Positions 1 to 6,639 of a DNA stretch of 64,000 bases are shown here, one piece after another. The position numbers were made by a program, and so were the translations under genes. The notes beneath the pieces were generated by a model that was given only the letters and a program-made list of their open reading frames with translations, did not search any database and was not told where the DNA came from. The stretch comes from Nonlabens dokdonensis DSW-6 (GTDB lineage: Bacteria; Bacteroidota; Bacteroidia; Flavobacteriales; Flavobacteriaceae). Each line of letters opens with the position of its first letter. Positions within the stretch are counted from its first letter, which is position 1. The stretch is taken from the NCBI RefSeq assembly GCF_000332115.1, contig NC_020156.1:558001-622000 (forward strand), in the 5' to 3' direction.

Positions 1-1
1 T

Positions 2-442
2 TTTGGTTTTACAAGTATTATTGCGGGATTACTATTATGCCAAGGTATTTACCATATGGGTAAAGTGAGAGAAAATAGCTTGCTGAAAATTGCGGCTATA
101 CTTGCTGCAGTACTGTACACCTGTTCTACGGCTTTTCTACTTTTCTTTATTGATTATGAAACAGACTTTAATAGCTCTACTGATATTATTTTAGGAATTG
201 CAGTGGTTGTAATGACAGGAATAGCTTACATCATGTTGGGCGCTGGATATCTAGCGCAACGTAAAGAAGAAACAGGAACAGATAGATACATGGGCTTTAT
301 TGCATTAATTGCTGGTGGGATGACTATAACAATTATCCTTGCTCCTATTGCTATTTTATTCATGATCGTATTTGATATTTTTCAAATTATTTATTTGATC
401 AAATATGCCGATAAAAGCAAAAAGTCCCAACTAGGTAACTAG
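2..442 (+). CDS. Multi-pass membrane protein, 5'-truncated by window edge
   Basis: I do not recognise this family. An ATG lies at 56, but the frame stays open to the left edge and encodes a hydrophobic stretch (about FGFTSIIAGLLLCQGIYH) that looks like a transmembrane helix. The gene therefore very probably starts outside the window. The visible part has about four hydrophobic segments separated by short charged loops, and a lysine-rich C-terminal tail (KYADKSKKSQ) likely to be cytoplasmic. There is no catalytic motif. The stop codon sits inside the hairpin of the downstream terminator. Function unknown; a small integral inner-membrane protein is all that can be supported. Confidence 0.6.
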   Translation, partial: FGFTSIIAGLLLCQGIYHMGKVRENSLLKIAAILAAVLYTCSTAFLLFFIDYETDFNSSTDIILGIAVVVMTGIAYIMLGAGYLAQRKEETGTDRYMGFIALIAGGMTITIILAPIAILFMIVFDIFQIIYLIKYADKSKKSQLGN

Positions 443-454
443 TTGAGACTTTTT
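419..454. terminator. Intrinsic terminator, probably bidirectional
   Basis: Sixteen-base inverted arms (AAAAAGTCCCAACTAG and CTAGTTGAGACTTTTT, one mismatch) surround a GTAA loop, with T-runs on both strands. It lies between the convergent membrane-protein gene and the mscS-like gene and overlaps the former's last codons. Confidence 0.75.
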
Positions 455-472
455 ATTTATTGATGTGAACTT

Positions 473-1426
473 CTAGTCAGATGAAGAGTTGTTTGCTTCT
501 TGTCTCACCATTTCTAATTTATTATTGAACTCTAAGGTTCGTATCGGGAACGGAATGTTAATATTCTTACCGTCAAATGCTTTCTTCAACCCTATTACCG
601 CATCGCTTAAAGCTTGATGTTTTTGTTTTGCTTTAGTGGCATCTGTCCAAAAACGAAGCATGAAATTGATACTGCTATCGCCAAATTCGTTATAGAAAAA
701 CTCAACTTCTTCGTCACCCTTTTGCTCAAACATATTGTTTATGGTATCGATAGCTAGTTTTTTTACCATTTCTAAATCACTTTCATAACCTACACCACAA
801 TTAAGTGTAACTCTTGTGCGAGGTGTTAGCGTCCAGTTTTTCATTGGATTATCAATGATTGTTTTATTAGGAATAACTACCAGATTATTATCTGCCTCTT
901 TGAGTATAAATTTGTCTAATTGCACTTCCATTACTTGACCAGTGTAATCAGTAGTTTCAATCCAGTCACCTACTTTAACTTGTTTACGGAAAGAAAGCAC
1001 AATACCACTAATGACATTAGATAGCGATCCTTGTAAAGCAAGACCTATTACAAGTCCAGAGATACCAGCACCAGCTATAATCCCTTGCACTGCATCATTG
1101 AGCTGTAATACGCTCATCGCAATAAAAATACCACCGAGAACGACCAAAATAGCTACTGCTTTCCCAGCTAGACGTTTAACGCTCTCTTGAGTTTTATTTG
1201 CCATGAGTTTACGTACGCCTCGATCCACATATTTTGAAACAAAATAAGCTATAATAAGAACTATAATTGCAATACCTAAATTAGGTAGCATGGTAATAAA
1301 TGAATTATACCAAGAGGCCAGTTGATCCCATATTAAGGCTCCACTATCTTTAAGCTCCGTTCCTGATTGTTTTACTGTTTCAGCTGTATTTTTTACCGCT
1401 TCTTCGGTTTGTTGCATATTTATCAT
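473..1426 (-). CDS. Small-conductance mechanosensitive channel (MscS family)
   Basis: 317 aa inner-membrane channel predicted to open on membrane tension and release osmolytes on hypo-osmotic shock. Three hydrophobic segments are visible at about residues 50-66, 88-107 and 114-146. The third is the Gly/Ala-rich pore helix (GLVIGLALQGSLSNVISGI). It is followed by the beta domain typical of the family (VKVGDWIE, about 150-157, and a later VVIPNKTI). The length matches the short MscS class of about 280-320 aa. The N-terminus before the first helix is polar and Gln/Thr-rich. A TAnnTTTG box lies five bases upstream of the ATG at 1426, favouring that start over the ATG three codons later. Monocistronic. 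Which MscS subtype it is cannot be said. Confidence 0.9.
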   Translation of the reverse strand: MINMQQTEEAVKNTAETVKQSGTELKDSGALIWDQLASWYNSFITMLPNLGIAIIVLIIAYFVSKYVDRGVRKLMANKTQESVKRLAGKAVAILVVLGGIFIAMSVLQLNDAVQGIIAGAGISGLVIGLALQGSLSNVISGIVLSFRKQVKVGDWIETTDYTGQVMEVQLDKFILKEADNNLVVIPNKTIIDNPMKNWTLTPRTRVTLNCGVGYESDLEMVKKLAIDTINNMFEQKGDEEVEFFYNEFGDSSINFMLRFWTDATKAKQKHQALSDAVIGLKKAFDGKNINIPFPIRTLEFNNKLEMVRQEANNSSSD

Positions 1427-1431
1427 AGAAA

Positions 1432-1439
1432 CAAATTTA
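1432..1439 (-). promoter_or_regulatory. Candidate -7 box of the mscS-like gene
   Basis: On the minus strand this reads TAAATTTG, matching the Bacteroidota -7 consensus TAnnTTTG. It lies five bases before the ATG, so transcription would start at or beside the start codon (leaderless mRNA). No clear -33 TTG was found at the right distance. Confidence 0.35.
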
Positions 1440-1571
1440 ACTTTTCAAATACGTTTTGTACTCATTATTAACAGCCTTTAACGATTATATGTAATATTTA
1501 AGATAATTTTATTTTTATTTCATCTAAAGTTAAACCCTTATTTCAATTACAATTATTAACTATTATTATCT

Positions 1572-1587
1572 CGCTTTCGCGAAAGCG
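1572..1587. repeat. Iterated palindrome copy 1 (intergenic)
   Basis: CGCTTTCGCGAAAGCG, perfect 16-bp palindrome, followed by GAATACT. Lies in the divergent gap upstream of the lipoprotein gene, with no T-run, so not a terminator. Confidence 0.9.
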
Positions 1588-1779
1588 GAATACTAAAGAG
1601 GCTTACTTTACATCCTCAAACTGCGATCTCATTCTGCTTATAATTTCTTCTAATAACTAAAACATACTTTATCTTTAGAAAATAGAAAGTACCTATTTGA
1701 TAGAGTATCACACTGACATCATTATTAAATAACGGCCTTTTATATCATTTCAAAACACTAATCCATTAGTAAGTAAACG

Positions 1780-2415
1780 ATGAAAAAAATATTCTTGATA
1801 ATATTTCTAATGGTATCACTCATTTCTTGTAAACAAAATAGTGGTTCCATACTAGAGACTTTTGAAACCTTGAGCGCACCTGAAGAAGCTTATGAAATCG
1901 ACACCACTTCTAAAAATCAAGAACTGCTGCTTCTAGTGCAAGATAGCGCTATGGAAAACCCTGATAAGTTTGCGGGAGCTTTTAATCAATCTGTAGACTT
2001 TCATGATAAAACAACCGCACTAACCGCTCAAATCAATGAAGTAAAAGATGTGATCTATGATTTTATAGGAGAAACAGAAAACTTTTCAAATAAAAATAAA
2101 ACTGCAGATTCCCTACTTTTTAATGGTGATCAATTAAGTGAAACTGGCCTTATTCTAAAGACCGCAATGAATAATTATAAAGTAAGCACAGGCGACCAAT
2201 TATATTTTTATCCCGAAGCCGAAAAAGCAGCAAAACAAATAATCAATACTAAAATTAATAAAGAAGAACCTGATGATAATTTAGATTCTTTTGTTTACCG
2301 TTTCAAAGGTCTACCCAGCATAGAAGTATTGACAGAATTGAGCTTGATGCAACAACAAGTCTTAAAAGTTGAAACACTTTTTCTTGAGGCTCTACTTAAA
2401 AACCCATTGGAATAA
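1780..2415 (+). CDS. Lipoprotein resembling the GldM/PorM N-terminal domain
   Basis: 211 aa. A lipoprotein signal (MKKIFLIIFLMVSLISC) puts the lipidated Cys at 17. The mature part is almost entirely helical and acidic. Several stretches recall the N-terminal periplasmic helical domain of GldM, the inner-membrane motor subunit of the T9SS/gliding machinery: NPDKFAGAF followed by helices, then LLFNGDQLSETGLILK, and near the end FKGLPSIEVLTELSLMQQQV with VETLFLEALL. GldM is about 500 aa, is anchored by a TM helix and has further Ig-like domains; those are absent here. This would be a stand-alone paralogue with a lipid anchor. Assignment is from remembered family patterns only. It is not obviously co-transcribed with era. 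Confidence 0.5.
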   Translation: MKKIFLIIFLMVSLISCKQNSGSILETFETLSAPEEAYEIDTTSKNQELLLLVQDSAMENPDKFAGAFNQSVDFHDKTTALTAQINEVKDVIYDFIGETENFSNKNKTADSLLFNGDQLSETGLILKTAMNNYKVSTGDQLYFYPEAEKAAKQIINTKINKEEPDDNLDSFVYRFKGLPSIEVLTELSLMQQQVLKVETLFLEALLKNPLE

Positions 2416-2484
2416 ATCTCAATTTTTGAGTTCCATAAAATTTTAATTTGGCTTCGATTAAACATCAAGTAAGTCCATTAATAC

Positions 2485-2492
2485 TATCTTTG
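2485..2492 (+). promoter_or_regulatory. Candidate -7 box of era
   Basis: TATCTTTG fits TAnnTTTG and ends four bases before the era ATG, implying a leaderless or near-leaderless transcript. No TTG was found 17-23 bases upstream, so the -33 element is weak or absent. Confidence 0.4.
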
Positions 2493-2496
2493 CAAA

Positions 2497-3387
2497 ATGG
2501 AACATAAAGCAGGATTTGTAAACATCGTAGGTAACCCTAATGTAGGTAAAAGCACCTTGATGAACGCATTAGTAGGAGAACGTTTATCGATCATAACTTC
2601 AAAAGCACAAACAACGCGTCACCGTATTTTAGGAATTGTAAATGGTGATGATTTTCAGGCTGTTATAAGTGATACACCTGGTATTATTAAACCGGCATAT
2701 AAACTTCAAGAAAGCATGATGGAGTTTGTAAAAAATGCCTTTGAAGATGCCGACTGTATACTTTACATGGTAGAATTAGGTGAGAAAGAACTTAAAAACG
2801 AAGCTTTTGAAAAGCGTTTAACCTATGCCGAAGTTCCTGTTTTTGTACTTATCAATAAAATAGATAAGGGTCAACCTAATCAGCTAGAAGAAGCTGTGGC
2901 GCACTGGAAAGAAAGACTGCCTAACGCAGAGATTTTTGCAATAAGCGCTTTAGAAAACTTTGGTGTTCCACAAGTTCTAGAACGTATCGTAGAATCATTA
3001 CCTGTCTCACCAGCATTTTATCCTAAAGACGCTTTAACTGATAAACCAGAGCGCTTTTTTGTAAATGAGAGCATTCGTGAGAAAATCTTAATTCACTACA
3101 AAAAAGAAATTCCATACTCTGTAGAAATTGATACCGAAGAGTTTTTTGAAGATGAAGACATCATCAGAATACGATCTGTCATCATGGTAGAACGTGAGAC
3201 GCAAAAAGGAATAATTATAGGTCACAAAGGAAGCGCTATAAAACGTGTAGGAACTGAGGCTAGAAAGGATTTACAAAAATTCTTTGGTAAACAAGTTCAT
3301 ATAGAGCTTTATGTAAAAGTGAATAAGAACTGGCGTAGTGATGAGAAACAGTTAAGACGCTTTGGATACAAAGGAGACAATAAGTAA
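2497..3387 (+). CDS. era: GTPase Era
   Basis: 296 aa, the usual Era length. Era binds the 3' end of 16S rRNA and assists 30S subunit maturation. The N-terminal GTPase domain shows G1 GNPNVGKS (12-19), G3 DTPG (59-62), G4 NKID (120-123) and a later SAL motif. The C-terminal KH domain shows GIIIGHKGSAIKRVG near residue 240, the RNA-binding GxxG loop. The ATG start directly precedes the conserved HKAGFVNIVGNPNVGKS opening. No Shine-Dalgarno is visible, in line with the close -7 box. Ends before a hairpin shared with the convergent anti-sigma gene. Confidence 0.97.
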   Translation: MEHKAGFVNIVGNPNVGKSTLMNALVGERLSIITSKAQTTRHRILGIVNGDDFQAVISDTPGIIKPAYKLQESMMEFVKNAFEDADCILYMVELGEKELKNEAFEKRLTYAEVPVFVLINKIDKGQPNQLEEAVAHWKERLPNAEIFAISALENFGVPQVLERIVESLPVSPAFYPKDALTDKPERFFVNESIREKILIHYKKEIPYSVEIDTEEFFEDEDIIRIRSVIMVERETQKGIIIGHKGSAIKRVGTEARKDLQKFFGKQVHIELYVKVNKNWRSDEKQLRRFGYKGDNK

Positions 3388-3420
3388 CAGGCAAAAGACT
3401 ATTACAATTTTTGGAATATA

Positions 3421-3454
3421 AAAACAGTATTTTTCTCAATAAAAATGCTGTTTT
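3421..3454. terminator. Bidirectional terminator between era and anti-sigma gene
   Basis: Fourteen-base arms (AAAACAGTATTTTT / AAAAATGCTGTTTT) with one G-T pair and a six-base loop lie between two convergent stop codons. Both strands have T-rich ends. Confidence 0.65.
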
Positions 3455-3468
3455 ATTTTGCAATAAAC

Positions 3469-4272
3469 TTAAGGCTGCACTCTTAAGTTTACGGCAGCTA
3501 CTAGATTCTCTACCGTTGCATGATCATTCCCACCAGCTGGCTCAATTGTTATATTGAGACTACTGGCATTTGCCATTATCGTAGGATCAAGTATTTTCTT
3601 AGAGTCCTTTTTTAAAACCGCTAGAGAAATCATCTCTCCATCGACATCTGCCCAAAGCTGGTAATCATGATCTTTATCTAGACTTGGTAAATTATTGATT
3701 TCTACTTCACCTCTATCTGTACTTTTATTATAATATGCCGTTGCCAGAAGTGTTTGCGCTTTTTGATTTCCTTTTAGGATGTATTTATCCGTATCAGCTG
3801 ACTTTAAATAAGCAATTTCATCTTCAAGCGAGCTCATTTCTTTAGTCGCAAAAGAAACCTGCTTCAAAAGCTGCGATTGCTCTTCCTCAATAGTTGATAA
3901 TTGCGTCTCTAATGTAGTATTCTGGTTGTTCACATAAAGAAAACCTGCTATACCTATCAAACCTATAAATATCGCTGCAAGATTTAACCAACTAAAAGAA
4001 GATGCTTTTCGATTTGCAGCTTCAGCAGGAGTAGTTGAACGGTCAATGGATTTTAAAACCTCGCTCTTTAGATTTTCTGGTGGTTGTTTTTGATATAGTT
4101 TACTCACTACTTGCAACTCTTCTTGTAGCTTATCGTAGGCAAATTTTATTTCTGTATGTTTTTCAATGAAAGACTCTACTTCTTCTGATTGATATGGCTC
4201 AGTAGCGCCTATAACATATTGCTCGAGTAAACCTGAGTCCAAAAAATCTTGTATGTTTTTATCTTCCATCAT
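3469..4272 (-). CDS. Anti-sigma factor with RskA-like C-terminal domain
   Basis: 267 aa membrane anti-sigma factor expected to hold the adjacent ECF sigma factor inactive. An N-terminal cytoplasmic helical region (about 1-100, FLDSGLLEQYVIGATEP motif) is followed by one TM helix at about 106-125 (LNLAAIFIGLIGIAGFLYV). A coiled-coil-like stretch follows (ETQLSTIEEEQSQLLKQ), then a periplasmic RskA-type domain with YQLWADVDGEMISLAVL and ITIEPAGG. Its ATG overlaps the sigma-factor stop as ATGA (4269-4272), implying translational coupling. A second in-frame ATG follows immediately. The pairing with an ECF sigma and a divergent fasciclin gene suggests both act on that gene. Confidence 0.88.
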   Translation of the reverse strand: MMEDKNIQDFLDSGLLEQYVIGATEPYQSEEVESFIEKHTEIKFAYDKLQEELQVVSKLYQKQPPENLKSEVLKSIDRSTTPAEAANRKASSFSWLNLAAIFIGLIGIAGFLYVNNQNTTLETQLSTIEEEQSQLLKQVSFATKEMSSLEDEIAYLKSADTDKYILKGNQKAQTLLATAYYNKSTDRGEVEINNLPSLDKDHDYQLWADVDGEMISLAVLKKDSKKILDPTIMANASSLNITIEPAGGNDHATVENLVAAVNLRVQP

Positions 4273-4826
4273 AATAAACAGCTTACTATAATTATAAAAA
4301 GCCCTATATTAATAGTACGTAATTCTTTTAAAGCATTACGTAATCTCGTCTTTAATGTTCCTAAAGGTAGGTTTAAGTAATCTGCGGCTTCCATATGAGT
4401 CATTCCTTTAAAAAAAATTGTTTCTAGAACTTCTCTATATTTTTTATCTAACCTATTGATCTGTGCATTAATTAAATCTCTATCCTCCTTGTCAATTCCG
4501 TCTTCATTAGGATATACGTCTCGATTTTGGATTTGGATTTCTTTATCACTTTTCCTTTTTGATTTCCTTAATGCATCTAGCGCCGTGTTGCGAGCAATTT
4601 GAAAAAGCCATGTAAATAATTTTGCTTTTTCTGGATCGTAGACATGAGATTTATGCCATACCTTAATTAATGTTTCCTGTAAAACATCACTCGCCATAGC
4701 TTCATTTCTAGTGATCTTAAGAATCACACCATAAAGAGGAGCTGCATATTGATCATAGATTAGTGAGATCGCGCGCTCATCTTTCTCTTGTAATAATTCT
4801 ATAATATGCTTTTCAATAAAAGTCAC
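4269..4826 (-). CDS. ECF-family RNA polymerase sigma factor (SigK-like context)
   Basis: 185 aa. Region 2 contains DQYAAPLYGVILKITRN and LQETLIKVWHKSH; region 4 contains LDKKYREVLETIFFKGMT followed by AADYLNLPLGTLKTRLRNALKELR, the helix-turn-helix that reads the -35 element. It is somewhat longer than usual because the reading frame runs on after region 4 into a very hydrophobic tail (IGLFIIIVSCLL) before stopping inside the anti-sigma start codon. Likely autoregulated with the anti-sigma gene and probably controls the divergent fasciclin gene 113 bp away. Direct evidence for the target is lacking. Confidence 0.93.
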   Translation of the reverse strand: MTFIEKHIIELLQEKDERAISLIYDQYAAPLYGVILKITRNEAMASDVLQETLIKVWHKSHVYDPEKAKLFTWLFQIARNTALDALRKSKRKSDKEIQIQNRDVYPNEDGIDKEDRDLINAQINRLDKKYREVLETIFFKGMTHMEAADYLNLPLGTLKTRLRNALKELRTINIGLFIIIVSCLL

Positions 4827-4939
4827 TAAAATTCTTTTAACGTTTTTTTATCACTCGCCTAAAATCCAAATGGAATAACCAAGCGTACAACTTTATGATC
4901 GATCAAATAAACGAAAATTAAATTTAAAAAATTAACAAA

Positions 4940-5539
4940 ATGAAACTTACTCAAATTTTTACCGCATTATTATTTTTAGGCTTTACTTCTCTTGCAACTG
5001 GTCAATGTCATAGTAAAAAACAAGTCAGCAACAATCATGACAGCCACAACAACCATGTTGTGGTAGTTAACAACTGGTCCTATCATGATAATGGCGACAT
5101 TATAGACATTGCATTATCAGATAAGAAATTCAGCACACTAGTCGCTGCTGTAAAAGCTGCACAGCTCGTAGAGGTATTAAAAGGCGATGGACCTTTTACA
5201 GTTTTTGCTCCTACAAACTCTGCATTCAATAGATTACCTGATGGAACAGTTGATAACCTGTTGCAACCTAAAAACAAAAAGCAATTACAAGCAGTTCTTA
5301 CCTATCACGTACTTTCAGGAAAAGTTACCGCAAGCGATATCATTGAATCCATAAAAAGAAATGGCGGTGGTTTTATGACCAAAACTGTTCAGGGAGATCC
5401 ACTTTATGCAAGTTTACAAAACGGGCAAGTGATTCTTCAAGATGCACAAGGTCGTAAAAGTATCATAACCGCAACAGATATTGAAGCAAGTAACGGTGTA
5501 GTTCATGTTATCGATACAGTGATTCTACCTAAAAAATAA
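4940..5539 (+). CDS. Secreted fasciclin (FAS1) domain protein
   Basis: 199 aa. A signal peptide (MKLTQIFTALLFLGFTSLATGQ) is followed by a His/Asn-rich linker (about 23-50) and one FAS1 domain of about 140 residues. That domain shows the two conserved boxes: H1-like FTVFAPTNSAFNRLP with VLTYHVLSGKV, and the C-terminal GVVHVIDTVILPK. FAS1 proteins are extracellular or periplasmic adhesion or ligand-binding proteins; there is no enzyme activity to claim. The divergent position next to an ECF sigma and RskA-type anti-sigma mirrors the mycobacterial SigK/RskA-MPT70/83 arrangement, suggesting regulation by that pair. Ends before a strong terminator. Confidence 0.92.
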   Translation: MKLTQIFTALLFLGFTSLATGQCHSKKQVSNNHDSHNNHVVVVNNWSYHDNGDIIDIALSDKKFSTLVAAVKAAQLVEVLKGDGPFTVFAPTNSAFNRLPDGTVDNLLQPKNKKQLQAVLTYHVLSGKVTASDIIESIKRNGGGFMTKTVQGDPLYASLQNGQVILQDAQGRKSIITATDIEASNGVVHVIDTVILPKK

Positions 5540-5560
5540 AACACACCTCATTCATTTAAG

Positions 5561-5598
5561 AAGTCTCTTTCCGTTTCTTGCGGTTAGAGGCTTTTTTT
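5561..5598 (+). terminator. Intrinsic terminator after fasciclin gene
   Basis: AAGTCTCT pairs with AGAGGCTT (one G-T pair), followed by a run of seven T. It lies just downstream of the fasciclin stop codon. Confidence 0.7.
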
Positions 5599-5604
5599 GT
5601 GTTT

Positions 5605-5620
5605 CGCTTTCGCGAAAGCG
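5605..5620. repeat. Iterated palindrome copy 2 (intergenic)
   Basis: CGCTTTCGCGAAAGCG, perfect. Lies immediately after a separate terminator hairpin, showing that the palindrome is not itself serving as that terminator. Confidence 0.9.
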
Positions 5621-5737
5621 AGATCACAAACATCCTTTTTTAAACCTATAATAAGCAACCTATAAATTGATGCTCATAAACTGTAACAACTACGACCTAT
5701 AAGACACTAACACTTCAAACCGTAAAAATTCAATCAC

Positions 5738-6637
5738 ATGATTCTCAGTTTAAAGAATGTTTCCAAGACCTACAGCAATGGTGTTAAAGCACTTGATGAT
5801 GTAACTATAGATATAAACGCTGGAATGTTCGGCCTTTTAGGACCTAACGGAGCTGGAAAGTCTTCTATGATGCGTACGATAGCTACCCTACAATCTCCTG
5901 ACTCTGGAAGCATACATTTAGATGGTCTAGACATTTTGAACAATAAAATTGAATTCAGACGTACTTTAGGTTATTTGCCACAAGAATTTGGCGTGTATCC
6001 TAAGATGAGTGCGCACGATTTGTTACATTATTTTGCGAGCCTTAAAGGAATTACCAATAAGTCAGAGCGCAATGCTCTCGTAGATAAAGCCCTAGAAGTT
6101 ACAAACCTAAGCGATGTACGTTATAAAAACGTGGCAGGATATTCTGGCGGTATGAAACAACGTTTTGGAATTGCTCAACTATTATTAAACGATCCTAAGT
6201 TGATTATAGTAGATGAACCTACCGCAGGTCTTGACCCAGCAGAGCGTCACAGATTTTTAAACGTATTGAGAGAAATAGGTACCAATCACATAGTTATATT
6301 TTCTACACACATCGTAGATGATGTAAAAGAACTTTGTACAGACATGGCGATTCTAAATGGTGGTAAAATACTAGCTCAAGCAACACCTAAACAAATGGTC
6401 GCTGCACTCGCTGATAAAATATGGACTACTACTGTGGAAAGAGAAGCTATTGAGCAAATGCAAAACGACTTTAATGTGATTTCTTCTAATTATAATGAAG
6501 ATAACAAGCTCAATGTGCGTGTTTACGGTGAAGTGTCTCCAGGCGACGCTTTTGTAAAGACAGCTCCATCTTTAGAAGATGTTTACTTTACTACCTTGAG
6601 TAATGATAGATTCATCGCCGAAACTGAAATCGCATAA
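5738..6637 (+). CDS. ABC transporter ATP-binding protein
   Basis: 299 aa cytoplasmic ATPase partner of the next gene. Walker A GPNGAGKS lies at about 35-42; the Q-loop region reads LGYLPQEFGVYPKM; the signature is YSGGMKQR; Walker B is LIIVDEPTAGLDP; the switch His is in FSTHIV. The C-terminal third carries the extra domain common in ATPases of ABC-2 type exporters. Its stop is two bases from the next ATG, so the two are certainly one operon. The substrate is unknown. Confidence 0.93.
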   Translation: MILSLKNVSKTYSNGVKALDDVTIDINAGMFGLLGPNGAGKSSMMRTIATLQSPDSGSIHLDGLDILNNKIEFRRTLGYLPQEFGVYPKMSAHDLLHYFASLKGITNKSERNALVDKALEVTNLSDVRYKNVAGYSGGMKQRFGIAQLLLNDPKLIIVDEPTAGLDPAERHRFLNVLREIGTNHIVIFSTHIVDDVKELCTDMAILNGGKILAQATPKQMVAALADKIWTTTVEREAIEQMQNDFNVISSNYNEDNKLNVRVYGEVSPGDAFVKTAPSLEDVYFTTLSNDRFIAETEIA

Positions 6638-6639
6638 TT

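Larger units (their letters stand above)
1427..1779. other. 353-bp intergenic region
   Basis: AT-rich gap between the divergent mscS-like and GldM-like lipoprotein genes. Apart from the candidate mscS promoter and one copy of the 14-bp palindrome at 1572-1587, no reading frame, RNA gene or hairpin with a T-run was seen. Confidence 0.6.

Noticed and set aside
4861..4910. ECF-type promoter (GGAA...CGT) upstream of the fasciclin gene
   Set aside because: GGAATAA and several CG-containing candidates exist but spacing does not give a convincing match.
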